DNA of 64,000 bases from Myxococcus qinghaiensis (GTDB lineage Bacteria > Myxococcota > Myxococcia > Myxococcales > Myxococcaceae), in contig NZ_JAKCFA010000001.1 in NCBI RefSeq assembly GCF_024198215.1, positions 613,949 to 677,948 of the forward strand, in the 5' to 3' direction. The position numbers and the translations under genes are program-made. Position 1 is the first letter of the stretch, and every line of letters starts with the position of its first letter. Of the stretch, positions 1 to 9,864 are shown piece after piece. The notes beneath the pieces were generated by a model, which had not been told where the DNA came from, searched no databases, and saw only the letters and a program-made list of their open reading frames with translations.

Positions 1-1327
1 CGCCGCGCGCCTGGCCACTCCGGGCACGTCCATCGCCGAGCGCCGCCGTCGCGCCCACCATGCCGCCGCTTGTGGCGCGCACGAGGAGGCCGCCATCGCC
101 TTCCTCGCGCTGGCCGAGGAGGCACGCCGCGCCCATCAATCCGTGGAGGCGGAGCAGCACTACACCCGCGCGCTCTCGCTGCTCCCCGAGGAGGACAGCG
201 CGCGACGGGCGCTCGCGCTGGCGGGCCGCGGACGCGTGCGTCACCGGCTCCAGCGCTTCCATGAGGGCATTGGAGACCTGACCGCCGCGCGCGCCCTGGC
301 CGAAGGCCGTGGCGACAAGTCCCTGCCCGTGGACCTGCTGCTGGAGGAGGCCACCGCGCGCGATTGGATGGAGGACGTGGACGGCTCGACGGTGTGCGCG
401 CGCCAGGCGCTGGAGCGAATCGAGCAGCTCGATGATCCGCGCCTGTCGCTGCGCTGCTCTCTTGCCCGGGGACGGCTGCACGTGCGCCAGGGCGAGTGGG
501 CCCCGGCGGCGCGCATCCTCGCCTCCGTCGTCGAGGGCGCTGAAGGGGCTCGCGAGCACGAGACGCTGGTGGTGGCCCTGGCGATGCTGGGCTCCGCGTT
601 GACCTTCCTTCAGCGCACGGAGGAAGCCTCCGCGCGCTTCGAGGAGGCCGTGAGTCGCTGCGAGGCCGCGGGTGACTCCCTGCACCTGGCCGCCACCTTC
701 ATCAACCGCGTGCTGCTGTGGCTGGGGCAGGGGGACGTGGCGCGGATGGAGGAGGACCTGCGTCGCGCCATGGGACTGGGGCGCGAGCTGGGTCACGCCC
801 AGGTGGAGCGCTGGTCCACCTTCAACCTCGCGGAGGTGCTCTACATGCAGGGGCGGCTGGAAGAGGCGCTGCCCCTGGCGCGTCGCGCGCACGAGCTGGG
901 GGTGCGCTTCTTCCAGGAGCATCCGGTGCCCCTGGATGCCCTGCTGCTCGCGCGCATCGGCGCCGCGCTGGGAGACCTGGACGAAGCCTCCCGGCAGCTT
1001 CGCTGGATTGAGTCCCACTGCCCCCCGGCTTCCCTGCCTCCCACCGCCGTCATGCGCAGGCTGGTGGAGCTTCAGGTGCGCGAGGCCAAGGCCGGTGCGG
1101 GCGGGCACGAGGCCCAGGCCTGGCACGCCCTGGAAGCCGAGGCGCGAGAGCTGGCCTCCCCCGACGAGAAGGCGGAGCTGCTCCTCCAGGCCGCGCACTC
1201 GGCCTTCGAGGCCCGCAGGTTGGCCGAAGGGCTCGCCTGGCTGGCCCAGGCGGAGAGCGCCGTGTCGGCCGCGCCCCTGTGGCGCCCCCGCCTGTCGGTC
1301 CTCCAGGACGTGGCGCGGCGGGTGTAG
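1..1327 (+). CDS. TPR-rich protein, C-terminal fragment (gene starts left of window)
   Basis: The frame is open from base 2 and ends at TAG 1325-1327, so about 440 C-terminal residues are visible and the true start is outside the window. The sequence is a run of amphipathic helical pairs typical of tetratricopeptide repeats, for example segments containing EAEQHYTRALSLLPEE and LEEALPLARRAHELG, with small residues at TPR consensus positions. No catalytic motif is present in this part. In myxobacteria such tails commonly follow an N-terminal Ser/Thr kinase and ATPase module (PknK-like); that is inference from the style of the repeats and from the kinase genes close by. A hairpin that includes the stop codon follows. 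It could equally be a stand-alone TPR scaffold. Confidence 0.75.
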   Translation, partial: AARLATPGTSIAERRRRAHHAAACGAHEEAAIAFLALAEEARRAHQSVEAEQHYTRALSLLPEEDSARRALALAGRGRVRHRLQRFHEGIGDLTAARALAEGRGDKSLPVDLLLEEATARDWMEDVDGSTVCARQALERIEQLDDPRLSLRCSLARGRLHVRQGEWAPAARILASVVEGAEGAREHETLVVALAMLGSALTFLQRTEEASARFEEAVSRCEAAGDSLHLAATFINRVLLWLGQGDVARMEEDLRRAMGLGRELGHAQVERWSTFNLAEVLYMQGRLEEALPLARRAHELGVRFFQEHPVPLDALLLARIGAALGDLDEASRQLRWIESHCPPASLPPTAVMRRLVELQVREAKAGAGGHEAQAWHALEAEARELASPDEKAELLLQAAHSAFEARRLAEGLAWLAQAESAVSAAPLWRPRLSVLQDVARRV

Positions 1328-1341
1328 CGCGTGACGCTACA
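1323..1341 (+). terminator. Hairpin at end of TPR gene
   Basis: Arms TGTAGCG (1323-1329) and CGCTACA (1335-1341) pair perfectly over 7 bp with a 5-nt loop and are followed by AAA. The TAG stop codon lies inside the left arm. No T tract follows on the plus strand, so this is a terminator-like hairpin rather than a classical one. Confidence 0.5.
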
Positions 1342-1495
1342 AAACCTCCGCCGTGTGTGACTCTCCTCGCCACAGCAGACGACCCGCCAGGGTGGGCTTC
1401 AGAGGCGGTAAGGTGACCGGCGGCGGGCTGGCCTGAGGCGTGCTTCTGTGAGGGGGTATTTCGCTGATTGCTTGTTTTTCACTGGAGGAGCGTCC

Positions 1496-3022
1496 ATGGG
1501 TGTCACTGTCCGTCGCCCCCCGTCGGGAATCGTGTCCGTGCTGTTCGTGGTCCTGGCTGGCTGTGATGGGGGGACAGGTGTGCTCTCCAGTCCTCCGGAG
1601 GTCGAGCTGGGGGAGAGCCAGGCGGAGATCCGCATCGCCAACTCCCTGTCCACGGACGCGCTCGTCCTCAACGCCATTGGCACCAACCCCGTGGCGAACG
1701 GGCTGCTGGCGTCGTCGAGGCTGACGGCCCTCTTCAGCGTGGGGGGGGGAGACCCGCGCATCCTCAAGCAGTTGCATGACCCCGACGCGCAGAAGTTCAT
1801 GGAGTACCTGGTGAGCTGTGCGCTGGGGCCCAACCAGGTGCTCTGGTACTACAACCCGCGAGGTCCTACTCCCGGCCCCCGCGTCTGGGGTGGCAAGGCG
1901 GGGCTGTGCACGAGCTGGCTCAACTCGGCGCCCTCGCAGGCGTGCCTCAACCGCGTCTCGGGGTGCCTCCTGTCGCGCAACAACGCGCTGGGCCGTCGCG
2001 TGGAGCTGTCCATCCGCGGTGAGGTGCCGGGCGACCCGAGCATCTTCTACCTGGAGCCCGTGACGAAGCCCGCCGAGTACGAGCCGACCACGGCCAGCAA
2101 GCTCGTCAGCTTCGGTCCCTGTACCGAGCAGACCACCGGCGCGCAGCGCGACTGTGGCTGGTCCGCCGACGGAATCGGCGCCTGCGTTCCCGGCACTCCC
2201 GTGTCGGTGGGAGCGGGCGGCGCCGCCTCGTGCCCCGGCCCCTCGGTGGGCTCCAGCTCGGGGGCGCAGATGGTGCTGCGCGTCTGCTCGGGCGTCGTCG
2301 GCTGCGATTCGAGCGGTTCCACCAACCTGGGCGAGGGTGAAGGAAGCTGCTCCGGCGCGGACCCCATCGTCTCCTTCACCTGCCCGGCGGAGGGCTACTA
2401 CAGCGTGATGACCGCGGCGTGGGACTCCGACGAGGTCGGCGTGGCGAACGTGGCGGTGTCGGAGAACTCGAGGTCGCGGTACGCGCTGTCGGAGAAGCAG
2501 GTCTTCGCGGTTCGCGAGGGCGCCTTCTACGGCAACATCTTCGAACCGGATGCGCTGGCCACCAAGGTGTACGTGGAGGAGATCCGCGGGGGTGGCGAGC
2601 CCTCTCGCTTCGTCGTGAGGGGCGATGATGCCGTCATCAAGGGCGCCATCTACCGGAAGATGTACTCCTGTTACGACCCGTCCTGGGGCAGCGGCTCGGC
2701 CTACTCCACGTACCGCGTCTGCGCGCTGCCTGGCTCCGGCGCCAACTGCGCGGCCACCGTGGCGGGGCCGTGCTGGGACACGGCGAACGAGGCGGGCAAG
2801 TGCGCCGTGGACGACGGCCCCATGGTGCGCGGCGATGGTGACTACGAGGAGTGCGAGGACATCCATGGCCTGCTCTGGACGGAGCCGGTGACGACGTTCC
2901 TGCATGACCCCTGCGGTCCGGTGACCGCGCGGACCCGGGCCAAGAAGGACGCGATGACCGCGCAGAGTCCGGATGGGCTGTGCGAACGCACGATTCGTCC
3001 GCGCAAGGACGTCAGTCCATGA
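1496..3022 (+). CDS. Secreted lipoprotein of unknown function
   Basis: 508 residues. The start at ATG 1496 is chosen because GGAGGAG sits at 1484-1490 and the resulting N-terminus is a lipoprotein signal peptide: basic MGVTVRRPP, a hydrophobic stretch, then the lipobox LAGC with the acylated Cys near residue 22. The frame stays open upstream to 1448 but that start has no signal peptide at its N-terminus. The mature part is rich in Gly, Ser and paired Cys (roughly 18-20 Cys) and has no domain I recognise. It is probably anchored in the envelope. It ends in an ATGA overlap with the next kinase gene (3019), so the two are translationally coupled and may act together, perhaps as an envelope sensor and cytoplasmic kinase; this link is inference. 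Confidence 0.8.
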   Translation: MGVTVRRPPSGIVSVLFVVLAGCDGGTGVLSSPPEVELGESQAEIRIANSLSTDALVLNAIGTNPVANGLLASSRLTALFSVGGGDPRILKQLHDPDAQKFMEYLVSCALGPNQVLWYYNPRGPTPGPRVWGGKAGLCTSWLNSAPSQACLNRVSGCLLSRNNALGRRVELSIRGEVPGDPSIFYLEPVTKPAEYEPTTASKLVSFGPCTEQTTGAQRDCGWSADGIGACVPGTPVSVGAGGAASCPGPSVGSSSGAQMVLRVCSGVVGCDSSGSTNLGEGEGSCSGADPIVSFTCPAEGYYSVMTAAWDSDEVGVANVAVSENSRSRYALSEKQVFAVREGAFYGNIFEPDALATKVYVEEIRGGGEPSRFVVRGDDAVIKGAIYRKMYSCYDPSWGSGSAYSTYRVCALPGSGANCAATVAGPCWDTANEAGKCAVDDGPMVRGDGDYEECEDIHGLLWTEPVTTFLHDPCGPVTARTRAKKDAMTAQSPDGLCERTIRPRKDVSP

Positions 3023-4407
3023 CGACGGGAGGCGTGGAGTCGCTCTATGGCGAGGAGCTTCGGCCAGGAGCCTTGGTGGGCCGTTGGGTGGTGGAGCGTG
3101 TCCACTACCGCGGCCCTGTCTCCACCCTCTACCGTGCTCGGGACGTGGGAGGCGCGGGCGCCTGCGCGCTGAAGGTCCTCCAGTCGTCGGCGTTGTCGAC
3201 GGACACCGCGCTGCGCCGCTTCCGACGTGAAGCGGCCACGCTCCAGCGACTGAGTCATCCGCACATCGTCGGCGTGCATGACTACGGCGAGCTTCCGGAT
3301 GGCAGGCCCTTCATCGCCATGGAGTGGCTGGAGGGCAGGGACCTGGCCGCGGAGCTGGCGGCGCGGGGCCCGCTGTCCTCACGCGAGGCGCTGGAAGTCC
3401 TGGAGCAGGTGGGCGCCGCTCTTCGCGTGGCCCATGCCGCGGGCGTGGTGCACCGGGACTTGAAGGCGCAGAACGTGATGAAGCTGTCCGGGAGCGGCGA
3501 GGCCCTCCTGGTGAAGCTGGTGGACTTCGGCGTGGCGAAGGGACTGACGCCGGACTCGCCGGGCGCTTCGTCCCTCACCCACACCGGCGTGGCGCTGGGC
3601 ACGCCGCTGTCCATGGCGCCGGAGCAGATTCGCGGCGAGGCGCCCGATGCCCGCACTGACTTGTACGCGCTGGGCGTGTTGCTGTTCCAACTCGTCACCG
3701 GACAGCCTCCCTTCCAGGGCGCCACGCGGCATGAAGTAGAAGAGCAGCACCTGCACGCGCCGCCGCCCCGGCCCGGTGAGCGCGCCCCCGTGCCCGCGGC
3801 GCTGGATGACGTGGTGCTGCGCTGCCTCGCCAAGAATCGCGAGGACCGCTACCCGGACGTCGTCGTGCTGCTGGAGGACCTGCGGCGCGCGGTGGGGGGC
3901 GTGAAGCCGCGAGAGGCCCAGGGCCACGCGGTGGCGCTGTACGCGGAGGCGCGGCTGTCGGGTGCCGTCGATGCGTCGCACCTGGAGCGGATGGATGGTC
4001 TGCTGGAGCGGACCGGCGCGGTGGCTCGGGAGGCGGGGCTGGAGGTGAGGCTGGAGGGGAGCGGCTGCCTCATGGCGCTGGCGCTCCTGCCCGACGACGC
4101 CGTCTCCGAACGCGCGGTGCGTGAGCGGGTGCTGGCCGCCGCGCTGTCACTGCTGGAGGGCCCTCATGGCGCGGAGGGCGCGCCGGTGGAGCTGGCCATC
4201 ACCGTGCACGTGGACCGGCTGCCCACCTCCGAGGGACGGACGAGCGCCGGGGGCAGCCTGCTGCACCTTCCCGGCTGGGTGGCGGACTCCCCGGACACGG
4301 GGCTGGTGGCCACCGCGGCGGCGCTGAGGGATTTGGAGACGGGCTTTCACGCCGCGCCGTTGCCGGGCGGCGGAGCCATCTGGTCTCGCGTCACCGGCCG
4401 ACGCTGA
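3019..4407 (+). CDS. Ser/Thr protein kinase with degenerate cyclase-like C-terminal domain
   Basis: 462 residues from ATG 3019, which overlaps the TGA of the upstream lipoprotein gene. Kinase domain about 16-290: catalytic Lys in ALKVL (K52), Glu 71, catalytic loop HRDLKAQN (145-152), DFG 169-171, APE 200-202. The glycine loop is poor (VHYRGPVSTLY), yet the catalytic residues are all there, so an active Hanks-type kinase is likely. There is no transmembrane segment. Residues about 304-449 follow the layout of a class III nucleotide cyclase homology domain (a beta start, a central G-S where GD is usual, a strand ending in HVD where IHTG is usual, and a final LVATAAALRDLETGF helix) but lack the metal-binding Asp pair, so this part is probably non-catalytic. 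It ends 3 bp from the convergent sigma54 activator gene. Confidence 0.88.
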   Translation: MTTGGVESLYGEELRPGALVGRWVVERVHYRGPVSTLYRARDVGGAGACALKVLQSSALSTDTALRRFRREAATLQRLSHPHIVGVHDYGELPDGRPFIAMEWLEGRDLAAELAARGPLSSREALEVLEQVGAALRVAHAAGVVHRDLKAQNVMKLSGSGEALLVKLVDFGVAKGLTPDSPGASSLTHTGVALGTPLSMAPEQIRGEAPDARTDLYALGVLLFQLVTGQPPFQGATRHEVEEQHLHAPPPRPGERAPVPAALDDVVLRCLAKNREDRYPDVVVLLEDLRRAVGGVKPREAQGHAVALYAEARLSGAVDASHLERMDGLLERTGAVAREAGLEVRLEGSGCLMALALLPDDAVSERAVRERVLAAALSLLEGPHGAEGAPVELAITVHVDRLPTSEGRTSAGGSLLHLPGWVADSPDTGLVATAAALRDLETGFHAAPLPGGGAIWSRVTGRR

Positions 4408-4410
4408 CCT

Positions 4411-5832
<1,422 letters not shown>

Positions 5833-5839
5833 GAGTCTC

Positions 5840-5845
5840 AAGATA
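5840..5845 (-). promoter_or_regulatory. Candidate -10 of leaderless promoter for the FHA-sigma54 activator
   Basis: On the minus strand TATCTT occupies 5845-5840 and is separated from ATG 5832 by exactly 7 nt. No convincing -35 is visible. The spacing matches four other genes in the window, which is the main support. Confidence 0.4.
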
Positions 5846-6118
5846 CCATGGCCGCGCGACACGACGTCCCGCTCATCCATCTCCGCCTGCCCGCCAGGCA
5901 TGCGGGAAAAGCCGCCGCGGAGGCCCGGCCTGGGAGCTTCACCGGCCGGGCCCCGCGTCCCCCCACTCCGTCCCCCCGGGCCCCCCTGCGAAACGGAGCG
6001 CACGGTCGTGGTGGGTTGCTCCCGGCCGTGTGGCGATTTCTCACAATGCAGTGGGTGTGCCGCCACACCCGGTCCCCAGGGTCATCACCGCCCATGGAGG
6101 CGGGGCGTGGCCTTTCAG

Positions 6119-6143
6119 GCTACAAATCCCGTCGACTTGTAGC
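6119..6143. promoter_or_regulatory. Inverted repeat, possible operator
   Basis: GCTACAA (6119-6125) and TTGTAGC (6137-6143) are perfect 7-bp inverted copies with an 11-nt centre. It is 168 bp upstream of the cyclase-family gene. The size fits either a dimeric regulator site or a small hairpin. Confidence 0.35.
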
Positions 6144-6172
6144 GCGGAGGGTTACAGCCCGCCCGGGGCGTT

Positions 6173-6193
6173 CGTCGATGACCGTCATCGACG
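6173..6193. promoter_or_regulatory. Perfect 21-bp palindrome, likely operator
   Basis: The half-site CGTCGATGAC (6173-6182) is followed by one central C and the exact reverse complement GTCATCGACG (6184-6193). A perfect 10+1+10 palindrome is rare by chance and typical of a dimeric repressor or activator site. It lies 118 bp upstream of the cyclase-family gene and 341 bp from the activator gene start, so the former is the likely target. Confidence 0.55.
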
Positions 6194-6310
6194 GGCTCGA
6201 TTGGGCCGTCGCGCCCCCTGTCGCTACGTACGTGGCGCCGCCGCTCCCCGCACCGCGAGGAGGGCGAGGTCGCCTTCCCGCCCTCGGGGAGGCCCGCAAC
6301 GGAGAGCGCC

Positions 6311-7315
6311 ATGTTCCAGAAATCCATCCAGGTCCTTGTCCTCCTCGCGAGCGTGGGGTGGACCGGTGCCGCGGTCGCCACGCCGCCGAGCACGCCTGTC
6401 GCGCGGGGACTGTCGAGCCCCGAGTCCATCCAGGCGTGGAAGAAGCGACACGGCAACTGGGGGCGCTGGGGCCCCGAGGACCAGCTCGGCACCGCGAACC
6501 TCATCACTCCCGCCAGGCGCAAGGAGGCCGCGAAGCTGGTGCGCGAGGGCGTGTCCGTCTCACTGGCGCATACGCTGGAGACGCGACAGGCCGCGGACGT
6601 CCCGTCACCGCTGGAGCATCAGATGCTCGTCCACGGAGAGGCCCCCGAGTCCACGTACAGCGCGGACCGGCTGGCTGTCGGCTTCCACGGCTGGTCCCAC
6701 ACGCACCTGGACGCGCTCTGCCACGTCTTCGACGGGGGCCGGACGTACAACGGCTACGCGCAGTCGAAGGTCGACGCGAAGGGCTGCTCGGTGCTCTCGG
6801 TGAACTCGGTGCGTGACGGGCTCACCACGCGCGGGGTGCTCATCGACATGGCGGCGTTCAAGGGCGTGCCCTACCTGGAGCCGGGGACGCCCATCCACGC
6901 GGCGGACCTGGAGGCATGGGAGCGCAAGACGAAGGTGAAGGTGACGAGCGGAGACGCCGTCATCGTCCGCACGGGGCGTTGGGCCCGCCGCGCGGCGGTG
7001 GGAGCGTGGGACGTGTCCTCGCACTCACCGGGGCTGCATCTGTCCAGCGTGGAGTGGTTCGCCGCGCGCGGTGTCGCCGTCGTCGCAACGGATGTCGGGC
7101 TGGACGTGCTGCCCTCGGGCGTGGAGGGGCTCGTGATGCCGGTGCACCTGCTGCTCATCAACACGCTGGGCGTCCACGTCATCGACAACGCGGACCTGGA
7201 GGCCCTGGCGAAGGCGGCCACGGCCCGTGGACGCTACGACTTCCTCCTGAGCATCGCGCCCCTGGCCATCGAGGGCGGCACGGGCTCACCCGTCAATCCC
7301 ATCGCCACCTTCTGA
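6311..7315 (+). CDS. Secreted cyclase-family hydrolase (kynurenine formamidase-like fold)
   Basis: 334 residues with a Sec signal peptide (MFQKSIQVLVLLASVGWTGA, cleavage near AVA). The mature part belongs to the cyclase family (PF04199), which binds a divalent metal and hydrolyses amide or lactone-like bonds. Supporting motifs are WGPEDQLGTANLITP near residue 54, the metal motif HTHLDALCH near residue 135 and the strand GVLIDMAAFKG. In the short formamidases the motif is HxGTHxDxPxH; here it reads WSHTHLDALCH, as in longer family members of unknown substrate, so the first His of the canonical motif is absent. The substrate cannot be told from sequence. GGAGAG sits 4 nt before the ATG. The 3' end overlaps the convergent LysR gene by 82 bp. 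Confidence 0.85.
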   Translation: MFQKSIQVLVLLASVGWTGAAVATPPSTPVARGLSSPESIQAWKKRHGNWGRWGPEDQLGTANLITPARRKEAAKLVREGVSVSLAHTLETRQAADVPSPLEHQMLVHGEAPESTYSADRLAVGFHGWSHTHLDALCHVFDGGRTYNGYAQSKVDAKGCSVLSVNSVRDGLTTRGVLIDMAAFKGVPYLEPGTPIHAADLEAWERKTKVKVTSGDAVIVRTGRWARRAAVGAWDVSSHSPGLHLSSVEWFAARGVAVVATDVGLDVLPSGVEGLVMPVHLLLINTLGVHVIDNADLEALAKAATARGRYDFLLSIAPLAIEGGTGSPVNPIATF

Positions 7316-8295
7316 CGGGAGCGCTTGGGCGGCGAGGGCGTCCTCGCCGCCACCCGGGTGAAGGCGCCGTCCTCGCCGCTCGACGTCGCGGCCTGGAACA
7401 TCGCCTCGCGCAGCCAGATGTGGCCCGGGTCGGAGTCTCGCGAGGCATGCCAGCGCATCGCGATGCTCTCCGCGCTCAAGGCCAGGGGCGGAGGACTCAC
7501 GCTCAAGCCAAAGGCCTTCGCGCTCGCCAGGGCCGAGCGGCGGGGCAGCAGGCCGAGCAGCCGCGCGCCACGCAGCAGATGCGGCACGCTGAGCGCATGG
7601 GTCGTCTGCACGGCCACGCGGCGGCGCAGTCGGAGCCGGGCGAGCGCGTCATCCACCGCGTCGCTGGAGTCCGCCCGCCGTGACACGCGGACATGCGGAA
7701 TGGAGAGGAAGTCCTCCAGGGACAGCGGCGTGTCCACCCGTACGGTGCCCGGGTCGAACACCACCAGGTAGCCCCCGGCGCAGAACAGCCGCAGCTTGTG
7801 ATGCGGGGCCTGCTCCAGGGGCGGGCCCACCAGCAGGTCCAACGTGCCGTCATCCAGCATCGCCAGGCCCTGGGCCTCCTGGAGCGGCGAGAGGGAGAGG
7901 GTGACGCCGGGCGCCTCTTCGGCGACGAGCGCGAGCAGCGGCGGCATCAGCGCGGACTCCAGCCCATCCGACAGGCTCACGCGGAAGTGGCGCTCCTGCG
8001 TGGCGGGGTCGAAGGGGCGCTGGGTGAGGATGCCTTGGAGGCACGCGAGCGCGGTGCGCACGGGCTCCGCGAGCGCCTGGGCGTGAGGCGTGGGAATGAT
8101 GCCCGTGGGGGCGCGCGTGAAGAGCTCGTCTCCGAGCAGCTCGCGCAGCCGGGCCAGGTGGTGGCTCATCGCGGGCTGGCCCAGGCCGATGCGGTGGGCG
8201 GCCCGGGTGACATGGCGCTCGCGCATGAGGGCGTCGAACGCCACCAGTAGATTCAGGTCCAGCCGCGAGAGCTGCGCGTGGTCGATGGGCTGCAT
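7234..8295 (-). CDS. LysR-family transcriptional regulator
   Basis: 353 residues. Winged helix-turn-helix at about 10-70 (DLNLLVAFDALMRERHVTRA then LGQPAMSHHLARLRELLGDELF) and a periplasmic-binding-protein-like effector domain to about 300. AAGGAG precedes the ATG. LysR proteins are usually 290-320 residues; this one has about 45 extra, Ser/Arg/Pro-rich C-terminal residues, and that tail is encoded antisense to the last 82 bp of the cyclase-family gene. The tail may be a by-product of a lost stop codon. The target is unknown; the convergent cyclase-family gene and the downstream porin are candidates. Confidence 0.92.
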   Translation of the reverse strand: MQPIDHAQLSRLDLNLLVAFDALMRERHVTRAAHRIGLGQPAMSHHLARLRELLGDELFTRAPTGIIPTPHAQALAEPVRTALACLQGILTQRPFDPATQERHFRVSLSDGLESALMPPLLALVAEEAPGVTLSLSPLQEAQGLAMLDDGTLDLLVGPPLEQAPHHKLRLFCAGGYLVVFDPGTVRVDTPLSLEDFLSIPHVRVSRRADSSDAVDDALARLRLRRRVAVQTTHALSVPHLLRGARLLGLLPRRSALASAKAFGLSVSPPPLALSAESIAMRWHASRDSDPGHIWLREAMFQAATSSGEDGAFTRVAARTPSPPKRSRQKVAMGLTGEPVPPSMARGAMLRRKS

Positions 8296-8363
8296 GGCTT
8301 CGCGTCTCCTTGCCAGTCGCAGGGATAACGCAAAGCCGGTGTCCGTGCCCAGCGGAGGAGGCG

Positions 8364-9590
8364 CTAGAACGCCAGGTTGAGCTGCAGGGTGATGAGCTGG
8401 GAGGTGCCCGGGTCCTTGGCGATGACGACGGCGGCGGCCTCCGCGCCGGCGGCGGCCTGCTGGTGGGCAATCTGGTAGCGCAGCTTGAAGGCCAGGTGCG
8501 GCGCGTTGACGAACCAGGCGAGCTGCGCCTCCGCGATGTACAGCAGGTCATCATCCAGGTCGAAGCTCGGGTTGAGGTAGCTCAGACGCACGCCCGCATC
8601 GAGAACCTTCTTGTAGAAGACATAGTCGGCCTGAACCCACGCGCCGAAGCTGGAGAAGTTGCGCGCGGGGGAGTCCTTCGGGTCCATCCGGCTGAGATAC
8701 GCCTCGCCGAAGAAGCTGAACCTGCGCGCCTGGATGAAGAGGTCCACGCCGCCGGTGATGAAGCGCCGTTCGCCGGTCCTCAGGATTTGGAAGACGCCGG
8801 CCTCCGGGTTGAAGTTCTCCTTCACCTGCATCACGTCGCCACCCGCGCCCTGCAAGGTGAACGAGACGTTGAGCGGAGGCGGCTCCTTGTCCCCCGACAT
8901 GATGTAGGGCAGCTCGCCGTAGCCGGGCTTGCCCATGGGGGAGAACGTCGCCCGCGCGTTGAACTGGTACTTGCCGGGCTCGGAGCGGATGGAGCGCAGC
9001 GGCGAGCCGCCGTAGAGGCCCACGTAGTACTCCAGGTGCTCCATCGTCCCGAAAATCGTCGCGCCCTTGTCGCGACCGGTCCAGTAGTAGTTGGCGATGG
9101 TGGCGAACTCGGGGAAGAGGATCTGCTGCGGTCCCCAGGACTCGTGCCGGCTCAAGGGCGTGTACTGCTGACCCGCGCGGATGCCCACCGCGTCGATGGG
9201 TTGGATCTCCACCAGCGAGTCGAGCAGGTACAGCGGCGGGTCCGCCAGCTCCAGCGATGTCCAGAAGCGGATCCACGGCCGGAAGATGTTGCCGCGGAGG
9301 ATGGGCCGGAGGAACGAGAAGGCCGTGCGCGACTCCGCATCGCCATCCAGGAAGACGGGCTCGAACTTGTAGCCGGCCTGCAGTCCGATGCCGAGCAGGT
9401 AGTTCCCATCCTCCGACTGGAGATGGAAGCCGTTCTCCTCGTCGAAGCCGCCGGTGAGCGCGGGCTTCTTGTCGTCGTCCTTCTCGCCCTTCTCGCCCTT
9501 GTCGTCGTCGTCCTGCGCGTAGCCCACGGCCGGCATGAGAAGCCCGCTGCCCATCGCGGCGATGAACATCGCCACTCGCATCCAACGCAT
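8364..9590 (-). CDS. Outer-membrane porin, phosphate-selective O/P type
   Basis: 408 residues. Signal peptide 1-25 (MRWMRVAMFIAAMGSG, cleavage after YAQ), then a short Asp/Lys-rich linker and a beta-barrel pattern of alternating hydrophobic strands. The C-terminal residue is Phe (QLNLAF), the usual signature for BAM-dependent assembly. Segments such as FSFLRPILRGNIFRPWIRF resemble the phosphate-selective porin O/P family, which forms trimers that pass anions; actual selectivity cannot be read from sequence. It is probably monocistronic, between the LysR gene and the glutaminase terminator. GGGGAGCAGGGT precedes the ATG. Confidence 0.8.
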   Translation of the reverse strand: MRWMRVAMFIAAMGSGLLMPAVGYAQDDDDKGEKGEKDDDKKPALTGGFDEENGFHLQSEDGNYLLGIGLQAGYKFEPVFLDGDAESRTAFSFLRPILRGNIFRPWIRFWTSLELADPPLYLLDSLVEIQPIDAVGIRAGQQYTPLSRHESWGPQQILFPEFATIANYYWTGRDKGATIFGTMEHLEYYVGLYGGSPLRSIRSEPGKYQFNARATFSPMGKPGYGELPYIMSGDKEPPPLNVSFTLQGAGGDVMQVKENFNPEAGVFQILRTGERRFITGGVDLFIQARRFSFFGEAYLSRMDPKDSPARNFSSFGAWVQADYVFYKKVLDAGVRLSYLNPSFDLDDDLLYIAEAQLAWFVNAPHLAFKLRYQIAHQQAAAGAEAAAVVIAKDPGTSQLITLQLNLAF

Positions 9591-9813
9591 ACCCTGCTCC
9601 CCGGAATGAGCGCTGCCCGCATCTGTGCTCGCATGCGGACCCGTGCGGCACTCTGGGCATGAGGAGGAGCGGCGCCAGCCTCACGGCTCGCGAGCTATCT
9701 CGGAGCGAACGCGCGGGACACGTCGGCGATGATTGACGGACAGCGGCCTCGTTCTCGCGGGAGGGCGGCCGTGAACACGCGGGGGGATGAAGCCTTGCCT
9801 TGAGCCTGGCCGC

Positions 9814-9842
9814 GGGCCCCTCCGCGTCGTGGGGAGGGGCCC
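9814..9842 (-). terminator. Hairpin downstream of glsA
   Basis: GGGCCCCTCC (9814-9823) and GGAGGGGCCC (9833-9842) form a perfect 10-bp GC-rich stem with a 9-nt loop, 22 bp beyond the glsA stop on the minus strand. No T tract follows, so termination could need Rho. Confidence 0.55.
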
Positions 9843-9864
9843 TTGGTGTGGACGCGGTGCCCGG

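Larger units (their letters stand above)
5833..6310. other. Divergent intergenic region of 478 bp
   Basis: No credible gene lies here; short open frames lack ribosome sites and codon structure. It separates the divergent starts of the sigma54 activator (5832) and the cyclase-family gene (6311). It carries two inverted repeats (6119-6143 and 6173-6193), both described separately, closer to the plus-strand gene. I see no sigma70 hexamer pair that I would defend. GGAGAG just before ATG 6311 is the ribosome binding site of the right-hand gene. Confidence 0.7.

Noticed and set aside
1337..2905. A 522-codon minus-strand open frame over the lipoprotein gene
   Set aside because: The plus strand has a Shine-Dalgarno, a lipobox and coupled downstream gene; the antisense product has no recognisable feature.
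5878..5880. Alternative start of the FHA-sigma54 activator at ATG 5880
   Set aside because: GGCGGAG abuts the ATG with no spacer, and the 7-nt -10 arrangement favours ATG 5832; kept only as an alternative.
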